From positions 37,405,572 through 37,469,571 of the forward strand of contig NC_091198.1 of NCBI RefSeq assembly GCF_040958095.1: a stretch of DNA of 64,000 bases, given 5' to 3'. Position numbers and translations under genes: made by a program. This stretch comes from Procambarus clarkii. Taxonomy: Eukaryota; Arthropoda; Malacostraca; Decapoda; Cambaridae. The notes under the pieces were generated by a model. That model saw only the letters and a list, made by a program, of their open reading frames with translations, ran no database searches and was not told the DNA's origin. Every line of letters begins with the position of its first letter. Within the stretch, counting starts at the first letter, position 1. This document shows positions 13,126-26,640 of this stretch, piece by piece.

Positions 13126-14099
13126 GGAGGGTAGTGATGCTGAGGAGGAGGAGGGTAGTGGTGCAGAGGAGGAGGGTAGTGGTGCAGAGGAGGAAGAGGG
13201 TAGTGGTGCAGAGGAGGAGGAGGGTAGTGATCCAGAGGAGGAGAAGGGTAGTGGTGCAGAGGAGGAGGGTAGTGGTGCAGAGGAGGAGGAGGGTAGTGGT
13301 GCAGAGGAGGAGGAGGGTAGTGATGCAGAGGAAGAGGAGGGTATTGGTGCAGAGGAAGAGGAGGGTAGTGGTGCATAGGAGGAGGAGGCTAGTGGTGCAG
13401 AGGAGGATGAGGATAGCGGTGCAGAGGAGGAGGAGGGTAGTGATGCAGAGGAGGATGAGGGTAGCGGTGCAGAGGAGGAGGAGGGTAGTGATGCAGAGGA
13501 AGAGGAGGGTAGTGGTGCATAGGAGGAGGAGGCTAGTGGTGCAGAGGAGGATGAGGATAGCGGTGCAGAGGAGGAGGAGGGTAGTGATGCAGAGGAGGAT
13601 GAGGGTAGTGGTGCAGAGCAGGAGGAGGGTAGTGGTGCAGAGGAGGAAGAGGGTAGTGGTGCAGAGGAGGAGGAGGTTAGTGGTACAGAGGAGGAAGAGG
13701 TGGGTTTTGGTGCAGAGGAGGAGGTTAGTGGTTCAGTGGAGGAGGAGAGTAGTGGTGCAGAGGAGGAGGGTAGTGGTGCAGAGGGGGAGGGTAGTGGTGC
13801 AGAGGAGGAGGAGGGTAGTGGTGCATAGGAGGAGGGTAGCTGTGCAGTGAAGGAGGGCAGTGGTGCAGAGGAGGAGGGTATTGGTGCAGAGGAGGAGGGC
13901 AGTGGTGCAGAGGAGGAGGAGGGTAGTGGTGCAGAGGAGGAGGAGGGTAGCGGTGCAGAGAAGGAGGATATGGTGGAAAGGAGGGGTAGGGTAGTGGTGC
14001 AGAGGAGGAGGAGGAGGGTAGTGGTGTAGAGGAGGAGGAGGAGGTTAGTGGTACAGAGTAGGAGGAGGTTAGTGGTACAGAGGAGGAGGAGGTGGGTTT

Positions 14100-17000
14100 T
14101 GGTGCAAAGAAGGAGGAGAGTAGTGGTGCAGAAGAGGAGGAGGATATTGCTGCAGAGGATGAGGATATGGTGGAAAGGAGGAGGAAGGTAGTGGTGCAGA
14201 GGAGGAGGCGGAGGGTAGTGGTGCAGAGGAGGAGGAGGGTAGTGGTGCAGAGGAGGAGGAGGTTAGTGGTACAGAGGAGGAAGAGGTGGGTTTTGGTGCA
14301 GAGGAGGAGGTTAGTGGTTCAGTGGAGGAGGAGAGTAGTGGTGCAGAGGAGGAGGGTAGTGGTGCAGAGGGGGAGGGTAGTGGTGCAGAGGAGGAGGAGG
14401 GTAGTGGTGCAAAGGAGGAGGGTAGTGGTGCAGAGGAGGAGGAGGGTAGTAGTACAGCGAAATAGGAGGGTAGTGGTGCAGAGGAGGAGGGTAGTGGTGC
14501 AGAGGAAGAGGAGGGTAGTGGTGCAGAGCAAGCGAAGGGTAGTGGTGCAGAGAAGGAGGAGAGTAGTGGTGCAGAGAAGGGGCAGGGTAGTGGTGCAGAG
14601 GAGAGAAGTTGTGCAGAGGAGGAGGAGGGTAGTGGTGCAGAGGAGGAGGATAGTGGTGAGAAGGGGGAGGAGGGTAGTGATGAAGAGGAGGAGGAGAGTA
14701 GAGGTGCAGAGAAAGAGGACGGAAGTTGAGCAGAGGAGGAGGGTAGTGGTGCAGAGGAAGAGGAGGGTAGTGGTGCAGAGGAGGAGGGTAGTGGTGCAGA
14801 GGAGGAGGGTAGTGGTGCAGAGGAGGAGGAGGGTAGTAGTGCAGAGGAGGAGGGTAGTGGTGCAGCGGAGGAGGGTAGTGGTGCAGAGGAGGAGTGCAGT
14901 GGTGCAGAGGAGGAGGGGAGTGGTGCAGAGGAGGAGGCTAGTGGTGTAGAGGAGGAGGAGGGTAGTGATCCAGAGGAGGAGGAGGAGGGTAGTGGAGCAG
15001 AGAAGGAAGAGGGTAGTGGTCCAGAGGAGGAGGAGAGTAGTGGTGCAGAGGAGGAGGGTAGTAGTGCAGAGGACGAGGAGGGTAGTAGAGCAGAGGAGGA
15101 GGAGTGTAGTGGTTCAGAGGAGGAGGAGGGTAGTGGTGCAGAGGAGAAGGAGGGTAGTGGTCCAGAGGAGGAGGAGGGTAGTGGTGCAGAGTTAAGGGAG
15201 GCTAGTGGTGCACAGGAGGATGAAAGTAGTGGTGCAGAGGAGAAGGGGGAGGGTAATGGTGCAGATGAGGAGGAGGGTAGTGGTTCAGAGAAGGAGCAGG
15301 GAAGTGGTTCAGAAGAGGGGGAGGGTAGTGGTGCAGGGGAGAAGGGCAGTGTTGCAGAGGAGGAGAGCAGTGGTGCAGAGGAGGAGGAGGGTAGTGGTGC
15401 AGAGGAGGAGAGTAGTGGTTCAGAAGAGAGGGAGGGTAGTGGTGCAGAGGAGGAAGAGGGTAGTGGTGCAGAGGAGGAGGGTAGTGGTGTAGAGGAGGAG
15501 GAGGGTAGTGGTGCAGAGGTGGAGGGTAGTGCTGCAGAGGATGAGGGTAGTGCTGCAGAGGAGGAGGGTAGTGGTGCAGAGGAGGAGGAGGAGGGTAGTG
15601 GTCTAGAGGAGGATTAGGAGGGTAGTGGTGCAGAGGAGGAGGGTAGTGGTGCAGAGGAGGAGGGTAGAGGTGCCGAGGAGAAGCGTAGTGGTGCAGAGGA
15701 GGAGGGTAGTGGTGCAGAGGAGGAGGAGGGTAGTGGTGCAGAATAGGAGTGTAGTGGTGAGGAAGTTGAGGAGGGTAGTGATGCAGAGGAGGAGGAGTGT
15801 AGAGGTGCAGAGAAAGAGGTGGGAAGTTGAGCAGAGGAGGAGAGTTGAGGTGCAGAGGAGGAGGGTAGTGGTGCAGAGGAGGAGGGTAGTGGTGCAAAGG
15901 AGGAGAAGGGTAGTGGTGCAGAGGAGGAGGGTAGTGGTGCAGCGGAGGAGGGTAGTGGTGCAGAGAAGGAGGAGGGTACTGGTGCAGAGGAGGAGGGCAG
16001 TGGTGCAGAGGAGGAGGGTAGTGGTGCAGAGGAGGAGGAGGGTAGTGGTGCATAGCAGGAGGGTAGCTGTGCAGAGGAGGAGGGCAGTGGTGCAGAGGAG
16101 GGTATTGGTGCAGAGGAGGAGGGCAGTGCTGCAGAGGAGGAGGAGGGTAGTGGTGCAGAGGAGGAGGGTAGTGGTGCAGAGGAAGAGGAGGGTAGTGTTG
16201 CAGAGGAGGAGGAGAGTCGAGGTGCAGAGGAGGAGGAGGGTAGTGGAGCAGAGGAGAAGGGGAAGAGGTGCAGAGGAGGAAGGTAGTGGTGCAGAGGAGG
16301 GGAGTAGTGGTGCAGAGGAGGAGGAGAGTAGTGGTGCAGAGGAGAAAGGTAGTGGTGCAGAGGAGGAAGGTAGTGGTGCAGAGGAGGAAGGTAGTGGTGC
16401 AGAGGAGAAGGGTAGTGGTGCAGAGGAGGAGGGTAGTGGTGCAGAAGAGGAGAGTATTGGTGCAGAGGAGGAGGGTAGTGGTGCAGAGGAGGAGTGTATT
16501 GGTGCAGAGGAGGAGAAGGATAGTGGTGCAGAGGAGGAAGGTAGTGGTGCAGAGGAGGAAGAGAGTAGAGGTGTAGAGAAGGGGCAGGGTAGTGGTGCAG
16601 AGGAGAGACATTGTGCAGAGGAGGAGGGTAGTGGTGCAGAGGAGGAGGGTAGTGGTGCAGAAGAGAAGGGTAGTGCTGCAGAGGAGAAGTAGGAGGGTAG
16701 TGCTGCAGAGGAGGAGGAGGGTAGTGGTGCAGAGGAGGAGGGTAGTGGTGCAGACGAGGAGGGTAGTGGTGCAGAGGAGGGGGGTAGTGGTGCAGAAAAG
16801 AAGGGTAGTGCTGCAGAGGAAAAGTAGGAGGGTAGTGCTGCAGAGGAGGAGGAGGGTAGTGGTGCAAAGGAGGAGGGTAGTGGCGCAAAGGAGGAGGGTA
16901 GTGGTGCAGAGGAGGAGGAGGAGGAGGGGGGTAGTGGTGCAGCGGAGGAGGTTAGTGGTGCAGAGGAGGAGGGTAGTGATGCAGAGGAGGAGGGTAGTGG

Positions 17001-20000
17001 TGCAGAGGAGGAGAAGGGTAGTAGGGCAGAGGAAGAGGAGGGTATTGGTGCAGAGGAGGAGGAGGATAGTGGGTCAGAGGATGACGAGGAGGGTAGTGGT
17101 GCAGAGGAGGAGCGTAGTGGTGCAGAGAAAGAGGAGGGTAGTGGTGCAGAGGAAGAGGAGGGTAGTGGTGCAAAGCAAGCGAAGGGTAGTGGTGCAGAGG
17201 AGGAGGAGAGTAGTGGTGCAGAGAAGGGGCAGGGAAGTGGTGCAGAGGAGAGAAGTTGTGCAGAGGAGGAGGAGGGTAGTGGTGCAGAGGAGGAGGGTAG
17301 TGGTGAGAAGGGGGAGGAGGGTAGTGATGCAGAGGAGGAGGAGAGTAGAGGTGCAGAGAAAGAGGACGGAAGTTGAGCAGAGGAGGAGGGTAGTGGTTCA
17401 GAGGAAGAGGAGGGTAGTGGTGCAGAGGAGGAGGGTAGTGGTGCAGAGGAGGAGGGTAGTGGTGCAGAGGAGGAGGAGGGTAGTGGTGCAGAGGAGGAGG
17501 GTAGTGGTGCAGCGGAGGAGGGTAGTGGTGCAGAGGAGGAGGGCAGTGGTGCAGAGGAGGAGGGGAGTGGTGCAGAGGAGGAGGCTAGTGGTGTAGAGGA
17601 GGAGGAGGGTAGTGATCCAGAGGAGGAGGAGCAGGGTAGTGGAGCAGAGAAGGAAGAGGGTAGTGGTCCAGAGGAGGAGGAGAGTAGTGGTGCAGAGGAG
17701 GAGGGTAGTAGTGCAGAGGACGAGGAGGGTAGTAGAGCAGAGGAGGAGGAGTGTAGTGGTTCAGAGGAGGAGGAGGGTAGTGGTGCAGAGGAGAAGGAGG
17801 GTAGTGGTTCAGAGGAGGAGGAGGGTAGTGGTACAGAGGAGGAGGGTAGTGGTGCAGAGGAGGAGGGTATTGGTGAAGAGGAGGAGGGTAGTGGTGCAGA
17901 GAAGGAGGGTAGTAGTGCAGAGGAGGAGGAGGGTAGTAGTGCAAAGGACGAAGAGGGTAGTGGTGCAGAGGAGGAGGAGGGTAGTGGTTCAGAGGAGGAG
18001 GAGGGTAGTGGTGCAGAGGAGCAGGAGGGTAGTAGTGCAGAGGAGGAGGAGGGCAGTGGTTCAGAGGAGGAGGAGGGTAGTGGTGCAGAGGAGGAGGGTA
18101 GTGGTGCAGAGGAGGAGGAGGGTAGTGGTGCAGAGGAGGAGGGTAGTGGTGCAGCGGAGGAGGGTAGTAGTGCAGAGGAGGAGGGCAGTGGTGCAGAGGA
18201 GGAGGGGAGTGGTGCAGAGGAGGAGGCTAGTGGTGTAGAGGAGGAGGGTAGTGGTCCAGAGGAGGAGGAGGAGGAGGGTAGTGGAGCAGAGAAGGAAGAG
18301 GGTAGTGGTGCAGAGGAGGAGGAGGGTAGTAGTGCAGAGGAGGAATAGGTTAGTGGTTCAGAGGAGGAGGAGGGTAGTGGTGCAGAGGAGGAGGAGGGTA
18401 GTGGTGCAGAGGAGGAGGAGGGTAGTGTTCCAGAGGAGGAGGAGGGTAGTGGTGCAGAGGAGGAGGAGGGTAGTGGTGCAGAGGAGGGTAGTAGTGCAGA
18501 GGAGGAGGAGGGTAGTGGTGCAGAGGAGGAGGGTAGTGGTGCACAGGAGGAGGGGAGTGGTGCAAAGGAGGATGAGCGAAGCGGTGCAGAGTTGGAGGAG
18601 GGTAGTGGTGCAGAGGAGAAGGAGGAGGGTAGAGGTGCAGAGGAGGAGGGTAGTAGTGCAGAGGAGGAGGAGGGTAGTGGTGCAGAGGAGGAGGAGGGTA
18701 GTGATGCAGAGGAGGAGAAGGGTAGTGGTGCAGAGGAGAAGGGCAGTGGTGCAGAGAAAAAGGAAGGTAGTGGTACAAAGGAGGGGAGGTTAGCGGTGCA
18801 GAGGAGGAGGAGGGGTAGTGGTGCAGAGTTAAGGGAGGCTAGTGGTACAAAGGAGGAGGAAAGTAGTGGTGCAGAGGAGGAGGGGGAGGGTAATGGTGCA
18901 GATGAGGAGGAGGGTAGTGGTTCAGAGAAGGAGCAGGGTAGTGGTTCAGAAGAGGGGGAGGGTAGTGGTGCAGAGTAGAAGGGCAGTGTTGCAGAGGAGG
19001 AGAGCAGTGGTGCAGAGGAGAAGGAGGGTAGTGGTGCAGAGGAGGAGGGTAGTGGTGTAGAGGAGGAGGAGGGTAGTGATGCAGAGGAGGAGGGTAGTGC
19101 TGCAGAGGATGAGGGTAGTGCTGCAGAGGAGGAGGGTAGTGGTGCAGAGGAGGAGGAGGAGGGTAGTGGTGCAGAGGAGGAGTAGGTGGGTAGTGGGGCA
19201 GAGGATGAGGAGGGTAGTAGTGCAGAGGAGGAGGGTAGTGGTGCAGAGGAGGAGGGTAGTGGTGCAGAGGAGGAGGGTAGAGGTGCCGAGGAGAAGCGTA
19301 GTGGTGCAGAAGAGGAGGGTAGTGGTGCAGAGGAGGAGGAGGGTAGTGGTGCAGAATAGGAGTGTAGTGGTGAGGAAGTTGAGGAGGGTAGTGATGCAGA
19401 GGAGGAGGAGTGTAGAGGTGCAGAGAAAGAGGTAGGAAGTTGAGCAGAGGAGGAGAGTTGAGGTGCAGAGGAGGAGGGTAGTGGTGCAGAGGAGGAGGGT
19501 AGTGGTGCAAAGGAGGAGAAGGGTAGTGGTGCAGAGGAGGAGGGTAGTGGTGCAGCGGAGGAGGGTAGTGGTGCAGAGAAGGAGGAGGGTAGTATTGCAG
19601 AGGAGGAGGGCAGTGGTGCAGAGGAGGAGGAGGATAGTGGTGCAGAGGAGGAGGAGGGTAGTGGTGCATAGGAGGAGGGTAGCTGTGCAGAGGAGGAGGG
19701 CAGTGGTGCAGAGGAGGGTATTGGTGCAGAGGAGGAGGGCAGTGGTGCAGAGGAGGAGGAGGGTAGTGGTGCAGAGGAGGAGGGTAGTGGTGCAGAGGAA
19801 GAGGAGGGTAGTGTTGCAGAGGAGGAGGAGAGTCGAGGTGCAGAGGAGGAGGAGGGTAGTGGAGCAGAGGAGAAGGGGAAGAGGTGCAGAGGAGGAAGGT
19901 AGTGGTGCAGAGGAGGGGAGTAGTGGTGCAGAGGAGGAGGAGAGTAGTGGTGCAGAGGAGAAAGGTAGTGGTGCAGAGGAGGAAGGTAGTGGTGCAGAGG

Positions 20001-21600
20001 AGGAAGGTAGTGGTGCAGAGGAGAAGTGTAGTGGTGCAGAGGAGGAGGGTAGTGGTGCAGAAGAGGAGAGTATTGGTGCAGAGGAGAAGGGTAGTGGTGC
20101 AGAGGAGGAGGGTATTGGTGCAGATTAGGAGAAGGATAGTGGTGCAGAGGAGGAGGGTAGTGGTGCAGAGGAGGAAGAGAGTAGAGGTGTAGAGAAGGGG
20201 CAGGGCAGTGGTGCAGAGGAGAGACGTTGTGCAGAGGAGGAGGGTAGTGGTGCAGAGGAGGAGGGTAGTGATGCAGAAGAGAAGGGAAGTGCTGCAGAGG
20301 AGAAGTAGGAGGGTGGTGCTGCAGAGGAGGAGGAGGGTAGTGGTGCAGAGGAGGAGGGTAGTGGTGCAGAGGAGGAGGGTAGTGGTGCAGAGGAGGAGGG
20401 TATTGGTGCAGAGAAGAAGGGTAGTGCTGCAGAGGAAAATTAGGAGGGTAGTGCTGCAGAGGAGGAGGAGGGTAGTGGTGCAAAGGAGGAGGGTAGTGGC
20501 GCAGAGGAGGAGGGTAGTGGTGCAGAGGAGGAGGAGGAGGAGGGGGGTAGTGGTGCAGCGGAGGAGGGTAGTGGTGCAGAGGAGGAGGGTAGTGATGCAG
20601 AGGAGGAGGGTAGTGGTGCAGAGGAGGAGGAGGATAGTGGGTCAGAGGATGACGAGGAGGGTAGTGGTGCAGAGGAGGAGCGTAGTGGTGCAGAGAAAGA
20701 GGAGGGAAGTGGTGCAGAGCAAGGGAAGGGTAGTGGTGCAGAGGAGGAGGAGAGTAGAGGTGCAGAGAAGGGGCAAGGTAGTGGTGCAGAGGAGAGAAGT
20801 TGTGCAGAGGAGAAGGAGGGTAGTGGTGCAGAGGAGGAGGGTAGTGGTGAGGAGGGGGAGGAGGGTAGTGGTGCAGAGGAGGAGGAGGGTAGTGGTCCAG
20901 AGCAGGAGGAGGAGGCTAGTGGAACAGAGAAGGAGGAGGGTAGTGGTGCAGAGGAGGAGGAAGGTAGTGGTGCAGAGGAGGAGGAGGGTAGTGGTGCAGA
21001 GGAGGAGGAGGGTAGTGCAGAGGACGAGGAGGGTAGTAGTGCCGAGGAGGAGGAGGGTAGTGGTGCAGAGGAGGAGGAAGGTAGTGTTCCAGAGGAGGAG
21101 GATGGTAGTGGTGCAGAGGAGGAGGAGGGTAGTAGTGCAGAGGAGGAGGACGGTAGTGGTGCAGAGGAGGAGGGTAGTGGTGCAAAGGAGGAGGAGGATA
21201 CAGTGGAAAGGAGGAGGAGAGGAGGAGAGTAGTGGTACAGAGGAGGAGGAGGAGGGTAGAGGTGCAGAGGAGGAGGGTAGTGGCACAGATGAGGAGGAGG
21301 GTAGTGGTGCAGAGGAGGAAGAGGTTAGTGGTGCAGAGGAGGAGGAGGGAAGTGGTCCAGAGTTGGAGGAGGGTAGTGGTGCAGAGGAGGAGGATAGTGG
21401 TGCAGCGGAGAAGGAGGGTAGTGATGCAGAGGAGGAGAAGGGTAGTGGTGCAGAGGAGAAGGGTAGTGGTGCAGAGGAAGAGGAGGGTAGTGGTGCAGAG
21501 GAGAAGGGTAGTGGTGCAGAGAAAAAGGAAGGTAGTGGTACAGAGGAGGGGAGGGTTGTGGTGCAGAGGAGGAGGAGGGTAGTGGTGCAGAGTTAAGGGA
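14100..21600. repeat. Alternating P-Q-P'-Q'-P'' higher-order repeat in satellite A
   Basis: The rare landmark GTTAAGGGAGG appears near 15191, 18830 and 21593. The segment after the first two (about 15.2-16.95 and 18.83-20.55 kb) shares its variant order with an offset of about 3,616 bp. The segments before each landmark (about 14.1-15.2, 17.1-18.8 and 20.65-21.6 kb) are also related and share strings such as GCAGAGGAGAGAAGTTGTGC near 14600, 17240 and 20783. An extra 642-bp duplication inside the middle P segment puts the same block end at both 17596 and 18238. Confidence 0.8.
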
Positions 21601-23050
21601 GGGTAGTGGTGCAAAGGAGGAGGAAAGTAGTGGTGCAAAAGAGGAGGGGGAGGGTAATGGTGCATAGGAGGAGGAGGGTAGTGGTTCAGAGAAGGAGGAC
21701 GGTAGTGGTTCAGAAGAGGGGGAGGGTAGTGGTGCAGAGGAGGAGGGGGGTAGGGGTGCAGAGGTGGAGGGTAGTGGTGCAGAGGAGGAGAAGGGTAGTG
21801 GTGCAGAGGAGGAGGGTAGTGGTGCAGAGGAGGAGGGTAGTGGTGCAGAGGAGGAGGGTAGTGGTGCAGAGGAGGAAGGTAGTGGTGCAGAGGAGGAGGG
21901 TAGTGGTGCAGAGGAGGAGGAGGGTAGTGGTGCAGAGGAGGAAGGTAGTGGTGCAAAGGAGGAGGGGAGTGGTGCAGAGAAGGAAAACGGTAGTGGTGCA
22001 GAGGAGGAGGGTAGTGGTGCAGAGGAGAAGGGTAATGGTGTAGAGAAGAAGGAGGGTAGTGGTGCAGAGATGGAGGAGGAGGGTAGTGGTGCAGAGATGG
22101 AGGAGGAGGGTAGTGGTGCAGAAGAGGAGGAGGGTAGTGGTGCAGAGGAGGATGGTAGTGGTGTAGAGAGGAGGAGGGTAGTGGTGCAGAGGAGGAGGAG
22201 GGGAGTGGTGCAGAGGAGAAGGGTAGTGGTGCAGAGAAGGAAGGTAGTGTTGCAGAGAAGGGGGAAGGTAGTGGTGCAGAGTAGGTGGAGGGTAGTGGTG
22301 CAGAGGAGGAGGAGGGTAGTGGTGCAGAGGAGGAGGAGGAGGGTGGTGATGCAAAGGAGGAGAAGGGTAGTGGTGCAGAGGAGGAGGAGAGTAGTGGTGC
22401 AGACGACGAGCGTAGAGGTGCAGAGGAGGAGGAGGGTAGTAATGCAGAGGAAGAGGAGGAGGGTAGTGGTGCAGAAGAGGAGGGTAGTGGTGCAGAGGAG
22501 GAGGAGGGTAGTGGTGCAGAGGAGGAGGAGGGTAGTGGTGCAGAGGAGGAGGAGGGTAGTGGTGCAGAGGAGGAGGAGGGTAGTGGTGCAGAGGAGGGTA
22601 GTGGTGCAGAGGAGGAGGGTAGTGGTGCAGAGGAGGAGGGTAGTGGTGCAGAGGAGGAGGGTAGTGGTGTAGAGGAGGAGGGAAGTGGTGCAGGGGAGGA
22701 GGGTAGTGGTGCAGAGAAGGAAAAGGGTAGTGGTGCACAGGAGGAGGGAAGTGGTGCAGAGGTGCAGAGGAGGAGGAGGGGAGTGGTGCAGAGGAGGAGG
22801 AGGGGAGTGGTGCAGAGGAGGAGGAGGGGAGTGGTGCAGAGGAGGAGGATAGTGGTGCAAAGGAGGGGGAGGGTAGTGGTGCAGAGGAGGAGGAGGAGGA
22901 GGAGAGTAGTGGTGCAGAGGAGGATGAGAGTAGTGGTGTAGAGGAGGAGGAGGGGAGTGGTGCAGAGGAGGAGGAGGGGATTGGTGCAGAGGAGGAGGAG
23001 GGGAGTGGTGCAGAGGAGGAGGAGGGTAGTGGTGCAAAGGAGTAGGAGGG

Positions 23051-26000
23051 GTAGTGGTGTAGAGAAGGGAAAAGGGTAGTGGTGCAGAGGAGGAGGGTAG
23101 TGGTGCAGAGGAGGAGGAGATTAGTGGTGCAGAGCAGGAGGAGGAGGGTTTGGTGCAGAGGAGGAGGGTAGTGGTGCAGAGGAGGAGGAGGGTAGTGGTG
23201 CAGAGGAGGAGGGTAGTGGTGCAGAGGAGGAGTGTAGTGGTGCAGAGGAGGAGGAGGGTAGTGGTGTAGAGGAGGAAGGTAGTATTGTAGAGGAGGAGAG
23301 TAGTGGTGCAGAGGAGGAGAAAGGTAGTGGTGCAGAGAAGGAAAACGGTAGTGGTGCAGAGGAGGAGGAGGGTAGTGGTGCAGAGGAGAAGGGTTGTGGT
23401 GTAGAGAAGAAGGAGGGTAGTGGTGCAGAGATGGAGGAGGAGGGTAGTGGTGCAGAGGAGGAGGAGAGTAGTGGTGCAGAGGAGGAGGGTAGTGGTGTAG
23501 AGAAGGAGGAGGGTAGTGGTGCAGAGGAGGAGGAGGGTAGTGGTGCAGAGGAGAAGGGTAGTGGTGCAGAGAAGGAAGGTAGTGTTGCAGAGAAGGGGGA
23601 GGGTAGTGGTGCAGAGTAGGAGGAGGGTAGTGGTGCAGAGGAGAAGGGTAGTGGTGCAGAGAAGGAAGGTAGTGTTGCAGAGAAGGGGGAGGGTAGTGGT
23701 GCAGACGAGGAGGGTAGTAGTGCAGAGGAGGAGGGTAGTGGTGCAGAGGAGGAGGGTAGTGGTGCAGAGGAGAAGGAGGAGGAGGGTAGTGGTGCAGAGG
23801 AACGCGTAGTGGTGCTGAGGAGGTGGAGGGGTAGTGGAGCAAAGAAGGAGGGTAGTGGTTCATGAGGATGAGGAGAGTAGTGGTGTATAAGAGGAGGAGG
23901 AGAGTAGTGGTGCAGAGGAGGGGGAGGGTAGTGGTGCTGAGGAGGAGGAGGGTAGTGGTGCAGAGGAGGAGGAGGGTTTGGTGCAGAGGAGGAGGAGGGT
24001 AGTGGTGCAGAGGAGGAGGAAGGTAGTGGTGCAGAGAAGGAGCGTAGTGGTGCAGAGGAGGAGGGTAGTGGTGTAGAGGAGGAGTGAAGTGGTGCAGAGG
24101 AGGAGGGTAGTGGTGTAGAGAAGGAAGAGGGTAGTGGTGCAGAGGAGGAGGGTAGTGGTGCAGAGGAGTAGGAGGGTAGTGGTGCAGAGGAGGAGATAAG
24201 TGGTGCAGAGGAGGAGGGTAGTAGTGCAGAGGGGGAGGGTAGTGGTGCAGAGGAGGAGGAGGGTAGTGGTGCAGACGAGGAGGGTAGTAGTGCAGAGGGG
24301 GAGGGTAGTGGTGCAGAGGAGGAGGGTAGTGGTGCAGAGGAGGAGGGTAGTGGTGCAGAGGAGAAGGAGGAGGAGGGTAGTGGTGCAGAGGAATAGGGTA
24401 GTGGTGCAGAGTACGTGGAGGGTATGGTGCAGAGGAGGAGGGTAGTGGTGCAGAGAAGGAAAAGGGTAGTGATGCAGAGGAGGAGGGTAGCGGTGCAGAG
24501 GAAGAGGGTAGTGGTGCAGAGGGGGAGGGTAGTGGTGTAGAGGAGGAGGGTAGTGGTGTAGAGGAGGAGGGAAGTGGTGCAGAGGAGGAGGAGGGTAGTG
24601 GTGTAGGGAAGGAAGAGGGTAGTGGTGCAGAGGAGGAGGGTAGTGGTGCAGAGGAGGAGGAGATTAGTGGTGCAGAGGAGGAGGAGGAGGGTTTGGTGCA
24701 GAGGAGGAGGAGGAGGGTTTGGTGCAGAGGAGGAGGGTAGTGGTGCAGAGGAGGAGGAGGGTAGTGGTGCAGAGGAGGAGGGTAGTGGTGCAGAGGAGGA
24801 GGGTTGTGGTGCAGAGGAGGAGGAGGGTAGTGGTGCAGAGGAGGAAGGTAGTATTGTAGAGGAGGAGAGTAGTGGTGCAGAGGAGGAGAAAGGTAGTGGT
24901 GCAGAGAAGGAAAACGGTAGTGGTGCAGAGGAGGAGGAGGGTAGTGGTGCAGAGGAGAAGGGTTGTGGTGTAGAGAAGAAGGAGGGTAGTGGTGCAGAGA
25001 TGGAGGAGGAGGGTAGTGGTGCAGAGGAGGAGGAGGGTAGTGGTGCAGAGGAGGAGGGTAGTGGTGTAGAGAAGGAGGAGGGTAGTGGTGCAGAGGAGAA
25101 GGAGGGTAGTGGTGCAGAGGAGAAGGGTAGTGATGCAGAGAAGGAAGGTAGTGTTGCAGAGAAGGGGGAGAGTAGTGGTGTAGAGGAGGAGGAGGGGAGT
25201 GGTGCAGAGGAGGAGGAGGGGATTGGTGCAGAGGAGGAGGAGGAAAGTGGTGCAGAGGAGGAGGAGGGTAGTGGTGCAAAGGAGGAGGAGGGGTAGTGGT
25301 GTAGAGAAGGGAAAAGGGTAGTGGTGCAGAGGAGGAGGGTAGTGGTGCAGAGGAGGAGGAGATTAGTGGTGCAGAGCAGGAGGAGGAGGGTTTGGTGCAG
25401 AGGAGGAGGGTAGTGGTGCAGAGGAGGAGGAGGGTAGTGGTGCAGAGGAGGAGGGTAGTGGTGCAGAGGAGGAGTGTAGTGGTGCAGAAGAGGAGGAGGG
25501 TAGTGGTGTAGAGGAGGAAGGTAGTATTGTAGAGGAGGAGAGTAGTGGTGCAGAGGAGGAGAAAGGTAGTGGTGCAGAGAAGGAAAACGGTAGTGGTGCA
25601 GAGGAGGAGGAGGGTAGTGGTGCAGAGGAGAAGGGTTGTGGTGTAGAGAAGAAGGAGGATAGTGGTGCAGAGATGGAGGAGGAGGGTAGTGGTGCAGAGG
25701 AGGAGGAGGGTAGTGGTGCAGAGGAGGAGGGTAGTGGTGTAGAGAAGGAGGAGGGTAGTGGTGCAGAGGAGGAGGAGGAGGGTAGTGGTGCAGAGGAGAA
25801 GGGTAGTGGTGCAGAGAAGGAAGGTAGTGTTGCAGAGAAGGGGGAGGGTAGTGGTGCAGAGTAGGAGGAGGGTAGTGGTGCAGAGGAGAAGGGTAGTGGT
25901 GCAGAGAAGGAAGGTAGTGTTGCAGAGAAGGGGGAGGGTAGTGGTGCAGACGAGGAGGGTAGTAGTGCAGAGGAGGAGGGTAGTGGTGCAGAGGAGGAGG

Positions 26001-26640
26001 GTAGTGGTGCAGAGGAACGCGTAGTGGTGCTGAGGAGGTGGAGGGGTAGTGGAGCAAAGAAGGAGGGTAGTGGTTCATGAGGATGAGGAGAGTAGTGGTG
26101 TATAAGAGGAGGAGGAGAGTAGTGGTGCAGAGGAGGGGGAGGGTAGTGGTGATGAGGAGGAGGAGGGTAGTGGTGCAGAGGAGGAGGAGGGTTTGGTGCA
26201 GAGGAGGAGGAGGGTAGTGGTGCAGAGGAGGAGGAAGGTAGTGGTGCAGGGAAGGAGCGTAGTGGTGCAGAGGAGGAGGGTAGTGGTGTAGAGGAGGAGT
26301 GAAGTGATGCAGAGGAGGAGGGTAGTGGTGTAGAGAAGGAAGAGGGTAGTGGTGCAGAGGAGGAGGGAAGTGGTGCAGAGGAGTAGGAGGGTAGTGGTGC
26401 AGAGGAGGAGATAAGTGGTGCAGAGGAGGAGTGTAGTGGTGCAGAGGAGGAGGAGGGTAGTGGTGCAGACGAGGAAGGTAGTAGTGCAGAGGGGGAGGGT
26501 AGTGGTGCAGAGGAGGAGGGTAGTGGTGCAGAGGAGGAGGGTAGTGGTGCAGAGGAGAAGGAGGAGGAGGGTAGTGGTGCAGAGGAATAGGGTAGTGGTG
26601 CAGAGTACGTGGAGGGTATGGTGCAGAGGAGGAGGGTAGC
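23051..26640. repeat. 2,242-bp higher-order repeat of satellite A, second copy partial
   Basis: The string GTGTAGAGAAGGGAAAAGGG occurs near 23058 and 25300, 2,242 bp apart, and the downstream variant order is shared. This includes distinctive non-canonical parts near 23800 and 26015 (GAACGCGTAGTGGTGCTGAGG) and near 24405 and 26603 (GAGTACGTGGAGGG). The second copy loses the pattern after about 26640. Confidence 0.85.
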
